DNA of 53,462 bases from Actinomycetota bacterium. GTDB taxonomy: Bacteria; Actinomycetota; Thermoleophilia; UBA2241. Made by a program: the position numbers and the translations under genes. Under the pieces are notes generated by a model. It did not search any database. It saw nothing but the letters and a program-made list of their open reading frames with translations, and was not told where the DNA came from. Where the stretch lies: contig JAPLCM010000149.1 of assembly GCA_026392275.1 (NCBI GenBank), positions 1 through 53,462 of the forward strand, given 5' to 3'. The stretch's first letter is position 1. The number at the start of each line of letters is the position of its first letter. Shown in pieces: positions 51,612-53,462 of the stretch.

Positions 51612-52335
51612 GGGCCCACTCGAGCGTCGCCCGCGCGACCTCGGGCGAGCGCCCGGGGCCGTGGTGGCCGCCCTCGTCCAGAGCGATGAAGCGCGTCGGG
51701 GCGGCCAGCACGGCCGCCAGGCGCTCGCTGTGCGAGAACGGCACGGCCTCGTCGTCGCGGGCGTGCGCGAGGAGCACGCGCGGCAGGCCGCGTGCCACGG
51801 CGGCCAGGTCGAGCCGACGTAGATACGGGCGCAGGGCGACGGCGTCGAAGCGGCCGTAGTACTCGCGGTCGGGGTCTTCGGCGCGCTCGAGCCGCTCGAG
51901 GTCGTCGAGGCCGGCGAGCAGGGAGGGGCCGTCCGCCGGGCAGAGCAGAACCAGCGAGCGGAACAGCTGCGGGTGGGCGCGCGCCGCCAGCAGCAGGAAG
52001 CACCCCCCCATGCTGGCCCCGCGCGCCGCCAGCCACGGGGCGCCGCTCGCGGCCAGCAGCGCCTCGCCGGCCGCGACGGCGTCGCGCCAGCCCTCCGGGC
52101 CCAGCACGCCGTCGCTCTCGCCGTGGCCGCGGAAGTCGAAGGTCAGCGCGGCCAGCCCTGCGGCAGCAGCCTGCTCGCCCATGATGCCGTGGTTCTCCTT
52201 GCGGCTGCCGGCGCCGTGGCAGATCAGCAAGGCGCCGCGTGGGCGCGCGGCCGGCCGAAAGAGCAGGCCGGCCAGCTCGAGCCCGTCGGAGGCGATGCGA
52301 AGCGGCTCCGGCGCCGGTGCGGACGAGGCATTCAC
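51595..52335 (-). CDS. Alpha/beta hydrolase (dienelactone hydrolase/BAAT-like)
   Basis: A 246-residue cytoplasmic hydrolase. It has the oxyanion strand ALLICHGAGSRKENH, the DFRGHGESDG loop, the nucleophile elbow ARGASMGGCFLLLAA (G-x-S-x-G), the acid in HARDDEAVPFSHS and the His in DEGGHHGPGRS. The substrate is unknown. I chose the GTG at 52335 because the protein fold begins there and a TACACT hexamer sits 6 bases upstream, giving a leaderless layout; the much longer open frame on this strand (to 53121) is antisense to the trehalose synthase remnant and not coding. Confidence 0.85.
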   Translation of the reverse strand: MNASSAPAPEPLRIASDGLELAGLLFRPAARPRGALLICHGAGSRKENHGIMGEQAAAAGLAALTFDFRGHGESDGVLGPEGWRDAVAAGEALLAASGAPWLAARGASMGGCFLLLAARAHPQLFRSLVLLCPADGPSLLAGLDDLERLERAEDPDREYYGRFDAVALRPYLRRLDLAAVARGLPRVLLAHARDDEAVPFSHSERLAAVLAAPTRFIALDEGGHHGPGRSPEVARATLEWALTNGE

Positions 52336-52341
52336 GGCGCG

Positions 52342-52347
52342 AGTGTA
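52342..52347 (-). promoter_or_regulatory. Leaderless-type -10 element of the alpha/beta hydrolase gene
   Basis: TACACT on the minus strand lies 6 bases before the GTG at 52335, with no Shine-Dalgarno between. Confidence 0.4.
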
Positions 52348-52461
52348 GCCGACGCCTCCGTTCTCATGTACTTGCGGCACCGCGGGCCGGCTGCGCCGCC
52401 GCGGCCGTACCGTCCCTGCGACACCCGGCGGGCCGCGACGCCCCGCTGTCACGGAGGTCCC

Positions 52462-53349
52462 ATGCACGAGGTCAACGTCTGCCACAAGACCCTGGGGGAC
52501 CACCGCTCGATCGTCCCCGGGGAGCTGATGGCCGAGATCGACGAGCTGGCCGCCGGCCTCCGCGGCAGGCGCGTCCTGCACGTCAACGCCACCGCCTTCG
52601 GCGGCGGCGTCGCCGAGATCCTCTACACCCCGGTGCCGCTCACCTCCGACGCGGGCCTTCCGGCAGAGTGGCGGGTGATCACGGCGCCGCCCGAGTTCCA
52701 TGACGTCACCAAGAGACTCCACAACGGCCTGCAGGGCCAGGCCGTCGACTTCCCGGCGGCGGCCCGGGAGCTCTACGAGAGCGTCTGCCGCGCCAACGCC
52801 GCCGACCTTACGCGGGCCTACGACTTCGTCGTGATCCACGATCCGCAACCACTGGCCATGCGCGATTGCGTCACCGTGAGTCAGGACCGCTCCACGTGGT
52901 GGATCTGGCGCTGCCACATCGACACGTCGACGCCCGGCGAGGGGCTCTACGACTACCTGCTGCCGTCCATCAACCGCTACGACGTGGCCGTCCACACTCG
53001 ACAACGTCGGGTCCGTCGAGATCAACGTCTTCCAGAGCCATGCCGACGTGATCGTGCAGAAGTCCACCCGCGAAGGCTTCGGTCTCACCGTCACCGAGGG
53101 GCTGTGGAAGGGCCGGCCCACGATCGGCGGCGACGTGGGGGGGGATCCCGCTGCAGATCGAGGACGGCGTCACCGGGTACCTCGTCAAGTCCGCGGCCGA
53201 GTGCGCCGAACGGTGTCTGCAGGTGCTGGCGGACCCCGAGAAGCACCGGCGCATGGCTCTTGCTGGGCAAGGAACACGTGCGCCGCGAATTCCTTACGCC
53301 GCGGCTGCTGCGCGACGAACTGCGGCTCTTCTCCGACCTGCAGGCGGGT
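52462..53349 (+). pseudogene. Decayed trehalose synthase (TreT-type glycosyltransferase)
   Basis: The first 178 codons from ATG 52462 (after GGAGG) give a good TreT start: VLHVNATAFGGGVAEIL, FHDVTKRLHNGLQGQAVDFP, FVVIHDPQPLAM, WWIWRCHIDTSTPGEGLYDYLL. At about 52995 roughly 120-130 residues are missing and the frame shifts. It resumes with DNVGSVEINVFQSHADVIVQKS and TREGFGLTVTEGLWKGRP. An 8-G run (53137-53144) shifts it again to IPLQIEDGVTGYLVKS, and a third shift near 53258 leads to EHVRREFLTPRLLRDELRLF. TreT makes trehalose from a nucleotide sugar and glucose. Internal deletion plus three frameshifts mean no active product, unless the assembly is poor here. The last 110 bases of the window hold nothing else. 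Confidence 0.85.
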
Positions 53350-53462
53350 AAGATAGGGCGGCAAGGCCCGGCCAGCGACGCTTCGCCGGTCCGGCCGGGC
53401 GCGACCGCGACGCAGGGGGTGCGGCGTGCACGCCGACGATCTCGCAGGACGCCGTCTCGTGG

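Noticed and set aside
52336-53121. N-terminal extension of the alpha/beta hydrolase frame
   Set aside because: It is antisense to the conserved TreT blocks and adds no recognisable domain; the hydrolase fold begins at the GTG at 52335.

Overview
The window is very GC-rich bacterial chromosome (third codon positions almost all G or C). It looks like a member of the Actinomycetota, probably a deep or anaerobic lineage (Thermoleophilia- or Coriobacteriia-like; my inference). Support: an actinobacterial-type initiator tRNA with a C1/U72 mismatch; the gene string tilS-hpt-ftsH-folE-folP-folB-folK-nadB-nadC-coaX-dusB-greA-lysS ... clpC-radA-carD-PIN/TRAM-ispD-ispF; frequent GTG starts; GTGA start/stop overlaps; and several starts that look leaderless (a TAnnnT hexamer 6-9 nt before the start and no Shine-Dalgarno). 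Anaerobic or microaerobic life is suggested by a tungsten/molybdenum aldehyde:ferredoxin oxidoreductase, FeoB ferrous iron uptake and a sulfide:quinone oxidoreductase-like flavoprotein.

Layout. 1-7.8 kb: amino-acid and amide catabolism (C45-type acyltransferase end, D-aminoacylase, PucR regulator, short-chain dehydrogenase, alanine dehydrogenase, aldehyde:ferredoxin oxidoreductase). 7.9-10.9 kb: membrane protein, NlpC/P60 hydrolase, tRNA-fMet, aquaporin, DsrE-like protein. 11-24.1 kb: a dense plus-strand housekeeping block for tRNA modification, purine salvage, membrane proteolysis, folate, NAD, CoA, transcription elongation and lysyl-tRNA. 24.1-28.1 kb: a minus-strand insert (45-residue small protein, SQR-like flavoprotein, MMPL exporter) between lysS and clpC. 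28.3-35.1 kb: clpC, radA, carD, PIN/TRAM, ispD, ispF. 35.2-38.3 kb, minus strand: tatA, a MobA-MobB fusion and a MOT1-type molybdate transporter behind a folded leader that looks like a molybdenum-cofactor riboswitch. 38.5-45.9 kb: 3-hydroxyacyl-CoA dehydrogenase remnant, 5-formyl-THF cyclo-ligase, V4R-GGDEF protein, rlmH, argS, BlaI-type repressor, M42 and M55 peptidases, tRNA-Gly(CCC). 45.9-49.3 kb: amber-interrupted ImmA/IrrE gene and an iron module (feoB plus a DtxR-FeoA fusion behind a perfect TTAGG/CCTAA box). 49.5-53.5 kb: a less orderly end with two methyltransferases, a HAD fragment, an alpha/beta hydrolase and a decayed trehalose synthase gene.

How the genes fit together. The left end could turn N-acyl amino acids into free amino acids, deaminate alanine, and oxidise aldehydes with ferredoxin. 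The molybdate transporter and MobA-MobB supply pterin cofactor, although AOR itself normally uses the non-nucleotide tungstopterin, so other molybdoenzymes must exist elsewhere. FolE-FolP-FolB-FolK with 5-FCL covers most of folate synthesis and repair. NadB-NadC lack an adjacent NadA.

I saw no CRISPR array, rRNA, insertion sequence, prophage or obvious defence locus. The most unusual signals are regulatory or decay signals: an A/T-rich promoter embedded in radA just upstream of carD, the candidate Moco riboswitch, an ispF with no canonical start codon, an amber stop inside an otherwise intact ImmA/IrrE frame, and several gene remnants with intact motifs.
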